Below, piece by piece: positions 1 through 9,192 of a stretch of DNA of 64,000 nucleotides. This stretch comes from Sinisalibacter aestuarii (GTDB lineage: Bacteria > Pseudomonadota > Alphaproteobacteria > Rhodobacterales > Rhodobacteraceae): contig NZ_BROH01000006.1 in assembly GCF_027923545.1 (NCBI RefSeq), positions 124,001-188,000 on the forward strand. Direction: 5' to 3'. Position 1 is the first letter of the stretch. Every line of letters begins with the position of its first letter. The notes under the pieces are model-generated. The model saw nothing but the letters and a program-made list of their open reading frames with translations, did no database searches and was not told where the DNA came from. Made by a program: the position numbers and the translations under genes.

Positions 1-75
1 CAACATTTCGCGCGCGGCGAGCGCCAGCGCCTCGATCTCGGCCAGCGACGGGGGATGGGTCGGCACCCTCGTCAA
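1..75 (-). CDS. N-terminus of a possible metallopeptidase-family protein (partial)
   Basis: Only the first 25 codons are in the window; the gene runs off the left edge. The reading frame after a TTG at 75 (or a GTG at 66) gives TRVPTHPPSLAEIEALALAA, which resembles the start of small zincin-like metallopeptidases (DUF1025 type) that begin with a PPSL-x-(D/E)-(I/F)-E motif. The TTG overlaps the TGA stop of the upstream CopD-like gene, suggesting translational coupling. No catalytic HExxH is visible because that part lies outside the window. The identification rests on about 20 residues and is tentative. Confidence 0.4.
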   Translation of the reverse strand, partial: MTRVPTHPPSLAEIEALALAAREML

Positions 76-512
76 AACCCACCCCGGCTGAGATAGGCCC
101 CGGTGGCAACGAAAAGCACGGAAAACAGCGTCACCGCTCGAATGTGCAAGGCCATGAGCGGCAGGGTTTCCGCACTGAGTTGGGGGATCACGCGAAACCT
201 GGCATTCACCGCAAAAAGCGCCGTGAGAACAAGCAGGCCCAGTTTCAGGCCGATACCGGCCGAAACCGGATCGGCCAGGGTAATCCAGGCGATCGGATCG
301 GGCGAATATCGCCACGCAAGCCACACCCCGCTTGCAACCTGCACAAGCAACGCCGGAATCCCGATGCGCTCGAACCCTTGCTCGAACTCCCGCAGAATTT
401 CAGGATCGCGCAGGCGCAGCGCCCGCGGCAGAACGGTAAGGGCCAATACCAGGTGCCCGCCGGTCCAGACCGCAGCACCCAACAGGTGAATTACCAACAC
501 CGAGTAGTCCAT
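72..512 (-). CDS. CopD-like integral membrane protein
   Basis: A 146-residue inner-membrane protein. The start is the ATG at 512, preceded by GGAGG; an upstream in-frame ATG at 584 lacks a ribosome site. There are four hydrophobic segments: about residues 3-24 (with HLLGAAVWTGGH, a motif of the copper-resistance CopD domain), 50-70, 84-104 and 121-142. Conserved His and Trp in the first segment fit a CopD/DUF-type membrane fold sometimes linked to copper or haem handling. No neighbouring copper gene supports a metal role, so substrate is unknown. It diverges from gltX across a 74-base gap that must hold both promoters. Confidence 0.7.
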   Translation of the reverse strand: MDYSVLVIHLLGAAVWTGGHLVLALTVLPRALRLRDPEILREFEQGFERIGIPALLVQVASGVWLAWRYSPDPIAWITLADPVSAGIGLKLGLLVLTALFAVNARFRVIPQLSAETLPLMALHIRAVTLFSVLFVATGAYLSRGGF

Positions 513-586
513 CACACGCCTCCGATTGCCCGTATATGGACAAAAACCGCCCGATATGAAAGAGGAGCCATGCACAGGAGACATCC

Positions 587-1906
587 ATGACCGTTACCCG
601 TTTCGCCCCCTCGCCCACCGGCTACCTCCATGTCGGCAACCTACGCACGGCGCTGTTCAACTGGCTGATCGCCCGCAAGCAGGGCGGCACCTTCATCCTG
701 CGCCTCGACGATACCGACCCGGAGCGCTCGAAGCAGGAATATGCCGACGCGATCCAGGAAGACCTCGAATGGCTCGGCCTGACCTGGGACCGGATCGAAA
801 CCCAGTCGTCGCGGCTCGCGCGCTACGAACAGGCGGCGCAGGATCTGCGCGACAAGGGCCGGTTCTACGAATGCTTCGAAACCCCGACCGAACTCGACCT
901 CAAGCGCAAGAAGCAGCTCAATATGGGCAAGCCGCCGGTCTATGACCGCGCCGCGCTGGCGCTGAGCGAGGCGGAAAAGGACAAGCTGCGCGCCGAACGC
1001 GGTCAGGGCCATTGGCGCTTCAGGCTCGATCAGACACGTATCGTCTGGGATGACGGCATCCTTGGCGAGATCTCGATCGACGCCGCCTCCGTGTCGGACC
1101 CGGTGCTGATCCGCGCCGACGGGCAGTTTCTCTACACGCTGGCCAGCGTCTGCGACGATATCGACTTCGGCATCACCCATGTGGTGCGCGGCTCCGATCA
1201 TGTCACCAATACCGGCACCCAGATCCAGATCATCGAGGCGCTCGGCGGCGCGGTGCCCGCCTTCGCCCACCATTCGCTGCTGACCGGCCCGCAGGGCGAG
1301 GCGCTGTCGAAGCGGCTCGGCACGCTCTCCTTGCGCGATCTGCGCGCGCAGGGGGTGGAGCCGATGGCGCTGATCAGCCACATGGCGCGGCTTGGCTCGT
1401 CGCAGCCCGTCGAGCTGCGCGACACTCTCGACGAGGTGATCGCGGGCTTCGATCTGTCGAGCTTCGGCGCGGCCCCCACCAAATTCGATGTGAACGACCT
1501 GTTCCCGCTCACCGCCCATGCGCTGGCCGCCCGCCCCTATGCGGCGGTGGCCGACCAGGTGCGCGCGCTGGGCGTGCCGAACGACATGGCCGAGGCGTTC
1601 TGGATCGTGGCGCGCGAAAACATCACCACGATGCAGGATCTCGAAGGCTGGTGGGCGCTCTGCCGCGACGGCGCGGTGCCGCTCGTCGATGACGAAGACG
1701 CCGAGATGGTCGCCACCGCCATGCGCCTGCTGCCCGAGCCGCCCTTCACATCCGAAAGCTGGGGCCAGTGGACCGCGGCGGTGAAGGACGCGACCGGCCG
1801 CAAGGGCCGTGGGCTGTTCATGCCGCTGCGCAAGGCACTGACCGGCATGGATCACGGCCCCGACATGTCGGCGCTGATGCCGCTCCTGCAAAAGATCCGG
1901 CGCTGA
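587..1906 (+). CDS. gltX: Glutamyl-tRNA synthetase (GluRS)
   Basis: Class I aminoacyl-tRNA synthetase of 439 residues that charges tRNA with glutamate in the cytoplasm. The HIGH-type signature is HVGN at 15-18 within PSPTGYLHVGN, and the KMSKS equivalent is ALSKR at 239-243, so the first Lys of KLSKR is replaced. The C-terminal anticodon-binding part is present. The length and the LSKRLG loop fit the second GluRS paralogue that many alphaproteobacteria carry beside a longer KLSKR enzyme. In that lineage one paralogue can be specialised toward mischarging tRNA-Gln before transamidation; which role this one has cannot be read here. The TGA is followed directly by a repeat and hairpin. Confidence 0.95.
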   Translation: MTVTRFAPSPTGYLHVGNLRTALFNWLIARKQGGTFILRLDDTDPERSKQEYADAIQEDLEWLGLTWDRIETQSSRLARYEQAAQDLRDKGRFYECFETPTELDLKRKKQLNMGKPPVYDRAALALSEAEKDKLRAERGQGHWRFRLDQTRIVWDDGILGEISIDAASVSDPVLIRADGQFLYTLASVCDDIDFGITHVVRGSDHVTNTGTQIQIIEALGGAVPAFAHHSLLTGPQGEALSKRLGTLSLRDLRAQGVEPMALISHMARLGSSQPVELRDTLDEVIAGFDLSSFGAAPTKFDVNDLFPLTAHALAARPYAAVADQVRALGVPNDMAEAFWIVARENITTMQDLEGWWALCRDGAVPLVDDEDAEMVATAMRLLPEPPFTSESWGQWTAAVKDATGRKGRGLFMPLRKALTGMDHGPDMSALMPLLQKIRR

Positions 1907-1960
1907 TCCTCTTTCAGCTTGCCGGAAATATCCCGGGGAGTTTGAGGGGCAGCGCCCCTC
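1907..1960 (-). repeat. Dispersed 3'-end module, copy A (hairpin plus CCCGGGATATTT core)
   Basis: Read on the minus strand it has a 7-bp stem with an AGC/GCT loop (arms 1944-1950 and 1954-1960), then CCCGGGATATTT, then CAAGCTGAAAG ending at the gltX stop. The same arrangement occurs at 17796-17846 next to the alpha-glucosidase stop. In both copies the CTTTCA end abuts a stop codon, so the module lies in the same sense relative to the gene it follows and probably acts in transcript termination or 3'-end stability. Confidence 0.75.
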
Positions 1961-1977
1961 ATTCACCAAAGCTGCGC

Positions 1978-1994
1978 GGCGGAGCCGCTCCGCC
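1978..1994. terminator. Hairpin between gltX and the cyclotransferase
   Basis: GGCGGAG and CTCCGCC form a perfect 7-bp stem with a 3-base loop, ending three bases before the stop codon of the leftward cyclotransferase gene. With the hairpin at 1944-1960 it separates two convergent genes. There is no T-run, so intrinsic termination is likely but not certain. Confidence 0.5.
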
Positions 1995-1997
1995 GAT

Positions 1998-2564
1998 CTA
2001 CCCCCGCACCACGCGCGCGCCGATACGGGCCAGCTCGTCTTCCACCAGAGCGCGTTCATGGCGGTCGAGAGGCTGGTGGCGGGCATAGACCGGCTGCGCC
2101 CGGTCATCGAGCACCGGCACGTGCCAGCCCTCGGTGGTCTCGAAAAAGCGCCGCACCCCGGCCTCGCCGAACTCGGCGAGGAAGCCCTGCACCACCACGT
2201 CGATATAGCTGAGCAGCACCGGGTGCTCCGGCCCCGGATCGTGATGGGCGCCCTCGGGGATGGCATAGAGCGCCACGTCGATCTCGCGGCCCACGGCATG
2301 GGTGACGCGCCCGCTCACATCGTGGCGGGCATAGGCGTGTTCGCGCTCGTCCAGCGCCGCCCAGTCCGCCCCCGGCACCGCCGCCACCAGCCCCTCGATC
2401 TCCACCCCCGGCGCGGGCAGGACGGTGAGAAAGCAGCGCTGGCGCAGCGGCGATTTGCGCCAGGCCCGCCGCCAGCCGCGCACCCGCGCCGGGGCGGCCT
2501 CGGCGTAGTGATGGGTGCGCCGGTTCACCAATGAGCCATAGCCGAAGAAAAACGGGTCCTGCAT
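1998..2564 (-). CDS. Gamma-glutamylcyclotransferase-like protein
   Basis: A 188-residue cytoplasmic protein of the GGCT/ChaC fold. The N-terminus has FFFGYGSLVN, the nucleotide-like loop (YGSL) that binds the gamma-glutamyl group. A conserved acidic position lies in LDEREHAY, the family site for the catalytic Glu. Such enzymes cyclise gamma-glutamyl amines or glutathione to 5-oxoproline. The ATG at 2564 was chosen because homology starts with MQDPFFFGYGSL; the 11 residues upstream are Arg/Lys-rich and lack support. It is convergent with gltX and shares no operon with neighbours. The exact substrate (glutathione or another gamma-glutamyl compound) is not determinable. Confidence 0.8.
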   Translation of the reverse strand: MQDPFFFGYGSLVNRRTHHYAEAAPARVRGWRRAWRKSPLRQRCFLTVLPAPGVEIEGLVAAVPGADWAALDEREHAYARHDVSGRVTHAVGREIDVALYAIPEGAHHDPGPEHPVLLSYIDVVVQGFLAEFGEAGVRRFFETTEGWHVPVLDDRAQPVYARHQPLDRHERALVEDELARIGARVVRG

Positions 2565-2669
2565 GGGGGGTTTGTGCCCTTCCCGCCGGCGCGCCACAAG
2601 GGGTGGTGTGGGGGGGTGGTGTGGGGGCTTGTGCGATCAGCGGCCGCCCGCTAGGTTCGCCGCACCTGC

Positions 2670-2832
2670 GCAGGGAGAATCCGGGGAACCGTAGAGGTTT
2701 GCCCGGTGCCGAAGGAGCAACCGCCCCGGTAAACTCTCAGGCAAGCGGACCGCGCGGGGACAGACTCTGGAGAGTGGCCGCGAGGCCCGCCGAAGGGATA
2801 ACGATCTCAGGCGAAAGGACAGAGGGGGCATC
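2670..2832 (+). promoter_or_regulatory. Tandem glycine riboswitch
   Basis: Two glycine aptamers in series. The first (about 2672-2763) carries GGGAGAATCC, CCGAAGGAGCAACC, AAACTCTCAGGCAA and GGGGACAG. The second (about 2764-2830) carries ACTCTGGAGAG, CCGAAGGGATAAC, ATCTCAGGCGAAAGGACAGA. These are the conserved cores of the gcvT RNA motif. It ends about 60 bases before gcvT. In known cases glycine binding turns on the cleavage operon; the order here fits that. Confidence 0.96.
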
Positions 2833-2889
2833 GGGCGGGCCAATTCTGGCCCAGCGATGCCGGGCGCGTTCTCCCGGCGGGGAGACGGC

Positions 2890-4002
2890 ATGAGCGATTT
2901 GAGCCGAACGGTATTCTATGACCTCCACGTGGAACTGGGCGCCAGAATGGTGCCCTTCGCGGGCTGGGAGATGCCCGTGCAATACGCCCCCGGCGTGATG
3001 AAGGAGCATCTTTTCACCCGCGAAAGCGCGGGCCTGTTCGACGTGAGCCATATGGGCCAGGTCATCCTGCGCGGGCCGGACGTGGCCGAGGCGCTGGAAC
3101 GGCTCGTGCCGGTCGACATCGTCGGGCTTGCCGAGGGCCGCCAGCGCTACGGCTTCTTCACCACGGACGATGGCGGGATCATCGACGATCTGATGATAAC
3201 CAACCGGGGCGATCACCTGTTTCTCGTCGTCAATGCCGCGCGCAAGGAGGCGGATCTTGAGCATCTGCGCCTGCATCTGCCGGAGATCGAGGTGGAAGAG
3301 CTCACCGGCCGGGCGCTGATCGCGCTGCAGGGGCCGAAGGCGGAGGACGCGCTTGCCGCGCTGAACCCCGCCGTGCGCGAGATGCGCTTCATGGACGTGG
3401 CCGATGTGGAGCTTGCGGGCGCGAGCTGCTGGGTCAGCCGGTCGGGCTATACCGGCGAAGACGGGTTCGAAATCTCGGTGCCCAACACGATGGGGCCGCG
3501 CCTGATGCGCGCGCTTCTGGAAAGTCCCGCTGTGCAGCCCATCGGCCTCGGCGCGCGCGATTCGCTGCGTCTGGAGGCGGGGCTTTGCCTCTACGGCTCG
3601 GATATCGGTGAGACGACCTCGCCGGTCGAGGCCGGGCTGAACTGGGCGATCCAGACGGTGCGCCGCAAGGGCGGCGCGCGCGCCGGCGGCTTTCCCGGCG
3701 CCGACCGCATCCTGAGCGAGCTTGAAACCGGCCCGGCCCGCAAGCGCGTGGGCCTCCTGCCCGAAGGCCGCGCGCCGATGCGCGCCCATACCGCGCTCTT
3801 TGCCGAAGCCGAAGGCGGCGCGGCCATCGGCGAGATCACCTCCGGCGCTTTCGGCCCCAGCATCGAACGCCCGATGTCGATGGGTTACGTCCCCGCCGAC
3901 CATGCCATGGAAGGCACGACGATTTTCGGCGAGGTGCGCGGCAAACGCCTGCCGGCAACCATTGCGCCGCTGCCCTTCCACAAGCCATCCTACAAACGCT
4001 GA
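2890..4002 (+). CDS. gcvT: Glycine cleavage system T protein (aminomethyltransferase)
   Basis: A 370-residue enzyme that moves the aminomethyl carbon from the lipoyl arm of GcvH to tetrahydrofolate, releasing ammonia. [10 protein letters not shown] near residue 19 and the IIDDL segment with Asp99-Asp100 match the folate-binding region of T proteins; the GcvT C-terminal barrel domain closes the protein ([18 protein letters not shown]). The ATG at 2890 follows GGGGAG and is where T-protein homology begins. It is the first gene after the glycine riboswitch and is 17 bases upstream of gcvH. Confidence 0.97.
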   Translation: MSDLSRTVFYDLHVELGARMVPFAGWEMPVQYAPGVMKEHLFTRESAGLFDVSHMGQVILRGPDVAEALERLVPVDIVGLAEGRQRYGFFTTDDGGIIDDLMITNRGDHLFLVVNAARKEADLEHLRLHLPEIEVEELTGRALIALQGPKAEDALAALNPAVREMRFMDVADVELAGASCWVSRSGYTGEDGFEISVPNTMGPRLMRALLESPAVQPIGLGARDSLRLEAGLCLYGSDIGETTSPVEAGLNWAIQTVRRKGGARAGGFPGADRILSELETGPARKRVGLLPEGRAPMRAHTALFAEAEGGAAIGEITSGAFGPSIERPMSMGYVPADHAMEGTTIFGEVRGKRLPATIAPLPFHKPSYKR

Positions 4003-4019
4003 TCCAACAGGAGACCCCC

Positions 4020-4379
4020 ATGAAATACACCGAAGAACACGAATGGCTCGATGATCAGGGCGGCATCGTCACCGTCGGCATCACCGCCCATGCCGCCGAG
4101 CAGCTCGGCGATATCGTCTTCATCGAACTGCCCGAGGCGGGCAGCGAAGTGTCGAAGGACGACGAGGTGGTGGTGATCGAAAGCGTGAAGGCCGCCTCCG
4201 ACATTCTCGCCCCGATCGACGGCGAGATCGTCGAGGTGAACGAGGCCATCGTGGAAGATCCGGGCAAGGTGAACGAAGACCCCGAAGGCGAAGCCTGGTT
4301 CTTCAGGATCAGGCCCGCCGACCCGGACCAGATGGCCGATTACATGGATGAAGCCGCCTACAAGGCTTTCATCGGCTGA
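4020..4379 (+). CDS. gcvH: Glycine cleavage system H protein (lipoyl carrier)
   Basis: A 119-residue lipoyl-domain protein that shuttles the methylamine group between GcvP, GcvT and lipoamide dehydrogenase. The lipoylated residue is Lys57 in ESVKAAS, the standard H-protein site. It begins with [10 protein letters not shown], as in almost all H proteins, behind AGGAG. It lies between gcvT and gcvP; a two-hairpin spacer separates it from gcvP and may set its higher transcript level. Confidence 0.98.
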   Translation: MKYTEEHEWLDDQGGIVTVGITAHAAEQLGDIVFIELPEAGSEVSKDDEVVVIESVKAASDILAPIDGEIVEVNEAIVEDPGKVNEDPEGEAWFFRIRPADPDQMADYMDEAAYKAFIG

Positions 4380-4386
4380 GTTGAGC

Positions 4387-4433
4387 GCCAGGGGTCTGTG
4401 AAGACCCCTGGCAAATCTCGCCGACGAGATTTG
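4387..4433 (+). terminator. Two consecutive hairpins between gcvH and gcvP
   Basis: First stem of 11 bp (4387-4397 with 4402-4412, loop GTGA), second stem of 9 bp (4412-4420 with 4425-4433, loop CCGA). They begin eight bases after the gcvH stop and end about 17 bases before gcvP. Inside an operon such structures usually stabilise the upstream mRNA or attenuate the downstream gene rather than fully terminate. Glycine cleavage needs far more H than P protein, which fits. Confidence 0.6.
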
Positions 4434-4450
4434 CCCCCGGGAGACCAGGA

Positions 4451-7306
4451 ATGCCTTTCACGCCCACCGATTACCGGCCCTATGACTTCGCCAACCGCCG
4501 CCATATCGGCCCCTCGCCCGCCGAGATGGCGGATATGTTCGCCACGCTGAACGTGGCCGATCTCGACGCACTGATCGACGAGACGGTGCCGAAATCCATC
4601 CGTCAGGCCGAACCGCTCGATTTCGGCAAGGCCCGGTCGGAGCGCGAGATGCTGTTCCAGATGCGGCTGACGGCGGCGAAGAACACGGTGCTGCGCTCGC
4701 TGCTCGGGCAGGGCTATCACGGCACCGTCACGCCGCCGGTGATCCAGCGCAACATCCTCGAAAACCCGGCCTGGTACACGGCCTATACGCCCTATCAGCC
4801 GGAGATTTCGCAGGGCCGGCTTGAGGCGCTCCTGAACTACCAGACGATGATTTCGGACCTGACCGGGCTGGAAGTCGCCGGGGCTTCGCTGCTCGACGAG
4901 GCCACCGCCTGCGCCGAGGCGATGACGATGGCGCAGCGGGTGGCGAAATCGAAGGCCCGCGCCTTTTTCATCGACGCCGCCTGCCACCCGCAGAACATCG
5001 CGGTGATGAAGACGCGGGCCGAGCCGCTGGGCATCGAGGTGATCGTGGGCGACCCTGCCGGGCTGGAGCCGGAGAAGGTCTTCGGCGCGATCTTCCAGTA
5101 TCCCGGCACCAATGGCGAGATCCGCGATTTCACGCCCGAGATCGCGGCGCTGCACGCGGCCAATGCCATCGGTATCGTCGCCGCCGATCCGCTCATGCTG
5201 ACGCTGCTGAAAGAGCCGGGCGCGATGGGAGCCGATATCGCCGTCGGCTCGACCCAGCGCTTCGGCGTGCCGATGGCCTATGGCGGCCCGCACGCCGCCT
5301 ATCTTGCCTGCCATGACAGCCACAAGCGCGCGATGCCGGGCCGGCTCGTCGGGGTGAGCATCGACGCGCGCGGCAACAAGGCCTACCGCCTCGCGCTGCA
5401 AACCCGCGAGCAGCATATCCGCCGCGAGAAAGCCACCTCTAACGTCTGCACCGCGCAGGCGCTGCTGGCGGTGATGGCGAGCTTCTATGCGGTGTTCCAC
5501 GGCCCCGAGGGGCTGAAGGCCATCGCCCAGCGCATCCACCGCAAGACGGCGCGGCTGGCGGCGAAGCTGGAGGCGGCGGGCTACCTGATCGAACCGGAGC
5601 ATTATTTCGACACGATCACCGTCGAGGTCGGGCATCTGCAAAAGGGCATCATCCTCGCCGCGCTGAAAGAGGGGGTGAACCTGCGGCCCGTCGGCAAGAC
5701 CAAAATCGGCATCACGCTCGACGAAGCCACGCGCTCGCCCACCATCGAGGCGGTCTGGCGGGCCTTCGGGGTGATCGCCGAGGACCGCGACTTCGAGAGC
5801 GATTACCATTGCCTGCCGCTCGACATGGCCCGCGAGAGCGCCTACCTCACCCACCCGGTATTTCACATGAACCGGGCCGAGACCGAGATGATGCGCTATA
5901 TGCGCAAGCTCGCCGACCGCGATCTCGCGCTCGATCGGGCGATGATCCCGCTCGGTTCCTGCACGATGAAGCTCAACGCCGCCGCCGAGATGATCCCGGT
6001 GAGCTGGCGCGAATTTTCGATGATGCATCCGCTCTGCCCGCCGGATCAGGCCGAGGGCTATCACGAGCTGATCGACGATCTGATGGCCAAGCTTTGCGCC
6101 ATTACCGGCTATGACGCGATGTCGATGCAGCCGAATTCGGGCGCGCAGGGCGAATATGCCGGGCTGATGACGATCCGCGCCTATCACAAGGCCAATGGCG
6201 AGGCGGAGCGCGATATCTGCCTCATTCCGATGTCGGCCCATGGCACCAACCCGGCCTCGGCGCAGATGGCCGGCATGAAGGTGGTGGTGGTAAAGACCGC
6301 GCCGAACGGCGATATCGACGTGGCCGATTTCCGCGCCAGGGCCGAGGCCGCAGGCAGCAAGCTCGCCGCCTGCATGATCACCTATCCCTCGACGCATGGC
6401 GTGTTCGAGGAAACCGTGCGCGAGGTCTGCGAGATCACCCATGCGCATGGCGGCCAGGTCTATATCGACGGCGCCAATCTCAACGCGCTGGTCGGGCTGG
6501 TGAAGCTTGGCGAGATCGGCGGCGATGTCAGCCACCTCAACCTGCACAAGACCTTCGCCATCCCGCATGGCGGCGGCGGCCCCGGCATGGGCCCGATCGG
6601 CGTGAAGGCACATCTGGCGCCGCATCTGCCGCCGAACCCGTTCAAGGGCGAGGCCGGCGCGGTCTCGTCGGCGCCCTACGGCTCGGCCTCGATCCTGCCG
6701 ATCTCATGGGCCTATATCCTGATGATGGGCGGCTCCGGGCTGACGCAAGCCACGCGGGTGGCGATCCTCAACGCCAACTATATCGCCAAGCGGCTCGAAG
6801 GCGCCTTCGAGGTGCTCTACAAGGGGCCGACCGGGCGGGTGGCGCATGAATGCATCATCGACCTGCGCCCGTTCGACGACAGCGCCGGCGTTACCGTCGA
6901 GGATGTGGCGAAACGGCTGATGGATGCGGGCTTTCACGCCCCCACGATGAGCTGGCCGGTGGCGGGCACGCTGATGATCGAGCCGACCGAGAGCGAAACC
7001 AAGGCCGAGCTCGACCGGTTCTGCGATGCGATGCTGGCGATCCGCGAAGAAATCCGCGCCATCGAAGAAGGCCGGATGGACCGCGCGAACAACCCGCTGA
7101 AAAACGCGCCCCACACCACCGAGGATCTCGTGGGTGAGTGGGACCGGCCCTATAGCCGCGAACAGGGCTGCTTTCCGCCGGGGTCGTTCCGGGTCGACAA
7201 ATACTGGCCGCCGGTCAACCGGGTGGACAACGTCTATGGCGACAGGAACCTGGTCTGCATCTGCCCGCCGCTGGAGAGCTACACCGAAGCGGAAGCGGCG
7301 GAATGA
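4451..7306 (+). CDS. gcvP: Glycine dehydrogenase (decarboxylating), P protein
   Basis: A 951-residue single-chain P protein, the full-length fused form rather than the gcvPA/gcvPB split form. It decarboxylates glycine with pyridoxal phosphate and passes the aminomethyl group to lipoyl-GcvH. The PLP Schiff-base residue is Lys700 in [16 protein letters not shown], followed by the glycine-rich loop. The N-terminal half keeps the RHIGPS signature (residues 17-22). An ATG after GGGAG starts it. It is the last gene of the riboswitch-controlled operon and ends at a strong hairpin. Confidence 0.98.
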   Translation: MPFTPTDYRPYDFANRRHIGPSPAEMADMFATLNVADLDALIDETVPKSIRQAEPLDFGKARSEREMLFQMRLTAAKNTVLRSLLGQGYHGTVTPPVIQRNILENPAWYTAYTPYQPEISQGRLEALLNYQTMISDLTGLEVAGASLLDEATACAEAMTMAQRVAKSKARAFFIDAACHPQNIAVMKTRAEPLGIEVIVGDPAGLEPEKVFGAIFQYPGTNGEIRDFTPEIAALHAANAIGIVAADPLMLTLLKEPGAMGADIAVGSTQRFGVPMAYGGPHAAYLACHDSHKRAMPGRLVGVSIDARGNKAYRLALQTREQHIRREKATSNVCTAQALLAVMASFYAVFHGPEGLKAIAQRIHRKTARLAAKLEAAGYLIEPEHYFDTITVEVGHLQKGIILAALKEGVNLRPVGKTKIGITLDEATRSPTIEAVWRAFGVIAEDRDFESDYHCLPLDMARESAYLTHPVFHMNRAETEMMRYMRKLADRDLALDRAMIPLGSCTMKLNAAAEMIPVSWREFSMMHPLCPPDQAEGYHELIDDLMAKLCAITGYDAMSMQPNSGAQGEYAGLMTIRAYHKANGEAERDICLIPMSAHGTNPASAQMAGMKVVVVKTAPNGDIDVADFRARAEAAGSKLAACMITYPSTHGVFEETVREVCEITHAHGGQVYIDGANLNALVGLVKLGEIGGDVSHLNLHKTFAIPHGGGGPGMGPIGVKAHLAPHLPPNPFKGEAGAVSSAPYGSASILPISWAYILMMGGSGLTQATRVAILNANYIAKRLEGAFEVLYKGPTGRVAHECIIDLRPFDDSAGVTVEDVAKRLMDAGFHAPTMSWPVAGTLMIEPTESETKAELDRFCDAMLAIREEIRAIEEGRMDRANNPLKNAPHTTEDLVGEWDRPYSREQGCFPPGSFRVDKYWPPVNRVDNVYGDRNLVCICPPLESYTEAEAAE

Positions 7307-7313
7307 CGGTGCC

Positions 7314-7335
7314 GGGGTGCCGGGGCCGGCACCCC
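7314..7335. terminator. Terminator between gcvP and the MATE gene
   Basis: GGGGTGCCGG and CCGGCACCCC form a perfect 10-bp stem with a two-base loop, eight bases after the gcvP stop and before the end of the convergent MATE gene at 7362. It can serve both strands. No U-tract follows. Confidence 0.6.
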
Positions 7336-7361
7336 GATTTCCGCTGGCCCGGCGCGGGCGG

Positions 7362-8696
7362 TCACGGTCCGACCGACCGTTCCAGCGCCGGGTAGCGCGT
7401 GCCCAGACTGATCCCGCGCGCCACGAAGGACACGATCAGCGCCGCCCAGAGCCCGTGGTTGCCGATCAGCGGCACCAGCACGAGGAGCGCCACCAGATAG
7501 ATCAGCGCCGAGAGCACCATCATGTTGCGCATATCGCGGGTGGCGGTGGCGCCGATAAAGATGCCGTCGAGCATCCAAGCCGCCCAGCCCATCACCGGCG
7601 CGGCAGCCATCCATGGCAGGTAGATGCGGGCCTCCGCCTGCACCTCGGGGGCTTTCGCCATCACGTCGATGATCCAGCCGCCAAGCAACCAGAAGGCGAC
7701 CGAAAAGGCCATCGCGGTGTATAGCCCCCACAGGCTCGTCACATAGGCGGCGCGGCGCAGCGTGGCCCGGTCGCGCGCGCCCAGCGCCTGGCCGACAAGG
7801 CTTTCGGCCCCGAAGGCGAAGCCATCCATCCCGTAGGCGGTGATGAACAGGAATTGCAGCAGCACCTGGTTGGCCGCAAGCGTCACATCGCCGAAATCCG
7901 CGCCGAAGAACATGAAGCTCACGAAGATCGCTTCAAGCAGCAGGCTGCGGATCAGGATATCGCTGTTCACCTTCATCATCCGCACCAGCGTGATCCGGTG
8001 AAACACCCGCGCCCAATCCTTCCAGGCCGGGCTGCGGAAGGCCGCGCGGCAGAACCACAGGCCCAGCGCGAAGCCCGACCATTCGGCGATGAAGGTGGCG
8101 ATGGCCACACCCTCGACACCCCAGCCGAAGCCGAGCACGAAGATCAGATCGAGCACGATGTTCGCCGCGTTCATCACGAATTGCACGCCGAACAGCGCCC
8201 GGGTGCGCTCCTGCGCGATGAGCCAGCCCATCACGCCATAAAGCGCGATCATGGCGGGGGCCGACCAGATGCGGATCGCCATGTAGCTGCGCGCGAGGCT
8301 TTCCACCTCGTCGGTCGCGGGCGAGATCCGGAAGGCGGCCCAGAACAGCGGGGCTTGCAGCAGGATGAAGGCGACGCCTGCGGCGAGGCCGATCAGCAGC
8401 GACCGGGTGAGCAGCGCCGCCACCTCGCCAGTGTCGCCCGCGCCCCTGGCCTGCGCCGTCAGGCCCGCCGTGCCCATCCGCAGAAAGCCGAAGATCCAGT
8501 AGATCGAGGTGAGGATGATCGCGCCGATCCCCACCGCGCCGATCGGGGCCGCCTCGCCGAGCTGGCCGACCACCCCGGTATCGACGGCGCCGAGCACCGG
8601 CACGGTCACGTTGGACAACACCACCGGCACGGCGATGTGCAAGACGCGGGAATGGGTGATGCCAGCCGGGCCGGGGCGGCCGGCAAGATCACTCAT
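7362..8696 (-). CDS. MATE family efflux transporter (DinF-like)
   Basis: A 444-residue inner-membrane protein with about 12 hydrophobic segments in two similar halves. The N-terminal LSNVTVPVLGAVDTGVVGQLG and the matching second-half motif ALGARDRATLRRAA are typical of the DinF branch of multidrug and toxic compound extruders, which export cationic or other small compounds using a Na+ or H+ gradient. Its start overlaps the end of the upstream thioesterase gene by eight bases, so it is the last gene of a three-gene operon. The substrate cannot be inferred; cotranscription with two acyl-CoA thioesterases is odd for a drug pump. Confidence 0.9.
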   Translation of the reverse strand: MSDLAGRPGPAGITHSRVLHIAVPVVLSNVTVPVLGAVDTGVVGQLGEAAPIGAVGIGAIILTSIYWIFGFLRMGTAGLTAQARGAGDTGEVAALLTRSLLIGLAAGVAFILLQAPLFWAAFRISPATDEVESLARSYMAIRIWSAPAMIALYGVMGWLIAQERTRALFGVQFVMNAANIVLDLIFVLGFGWGVEGVAIATFIAEWSGFALGLWFCRAAFRSPAWKDWARVFHRITLVRMMKVNSDILIRSLLLEAIFVSFMFFGADFGDVTLAANQVLLQFLFITAYGMDGFAFGAESLVGQALGARDRATLRRAAYVTSLWGLYTAMAFSVAFWLLGGWIIDVMAKAPEVQAEARIYLPWMAAAPVMGWAAWMLDGIFIGATATRDMRNMMVLSALIYLVALLVLVPLIGNHGLWAALIVSFVARGISLGTRYPALERSVGP

Positions 8697-9192
8697 CGCG
8701 GGCGGGCATCAGGAAATGCCCGGTCGCGGCGGCGAAGGGCTTGTCGCGGTTGTCCTGCCATGCCTCGACCTGCACGCTGGCATAACGCCGCCCCGAGCGG
8801 ACGACGCGGGCGCGGGCATAGGCATCGCGCGGCAGGCCGGTGCGCAGATAGTCGACGGTGATGTCGATGGTCTTTGGCATACGCGGCAAGGTTTCCGGCG
8901 TCAGCGCTTCCGGGTCGATCCGCTTCGACTCGATCTCCTCCCAGAGCATCGACCAGGCCAGTTGAATGGCCGCCGTGCCTTCGAGAAAGGCCGCCGTGGC
9001 GCCGCCGTGGATTGCGGGCAGCATCGGATTGCCGATGAGGGTCTCGGCAAAGGGCAAGGTGGCGGTCAGCTCGTCGCCCTTGCGCTCGAAGACGATCCCC
9101 AGCCAGTTGAGATAGGGCACGCCGCTCACCAGTTTGGCCAGCGCCGTATCGCGCCGCTGCTTGATCACCTGCACGGATTCCGGCTGCTTCAT
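8689..9192 (-). CDS. PaaI-type hotdog thioesterase (second of pair)
   Basis: A 167-residue cytoplasmic hotdog-fold protein that probably hydrolyses an acyl-CoA thioester. His62-Gly-Gly64 and the acidic Glu71 on the following helix (IHGGATAAFLEGTA) are the family's active-site elements. It overlaps the preceding thioesterase by four bases (ATGA) and the following MATE gene by eight. The two thioesterases are only distantly similar, so they are not a recent tandem duplication; they may form a heteromeric pair or act on different acyl chains. Substrate unknown. Confidence 0.85.
   Translation of the reverse strand: MKQPESVQVIKQRRDTALAKLVSGVPYLNWLGIVFERKGDELTATLPFAETLIGNPMLPAIHGGATAAFLEGTAAIQLAWSMLWEEIESKRIDPEALTPETLPRMPKTIDITVDYLRTGLPRDAYARARVVRSGRRYASVQVEAWQDNRDKPFAAATGHFLMPARDE

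Noticed and set aside
4358-6625. A 755-codon open frame on the minus strand opposite gcvP.
   Set aside because: It is antisense to an intact, strongly conserved gene, is His/Arg/Gly-rich without any domain, and arises from high GC.
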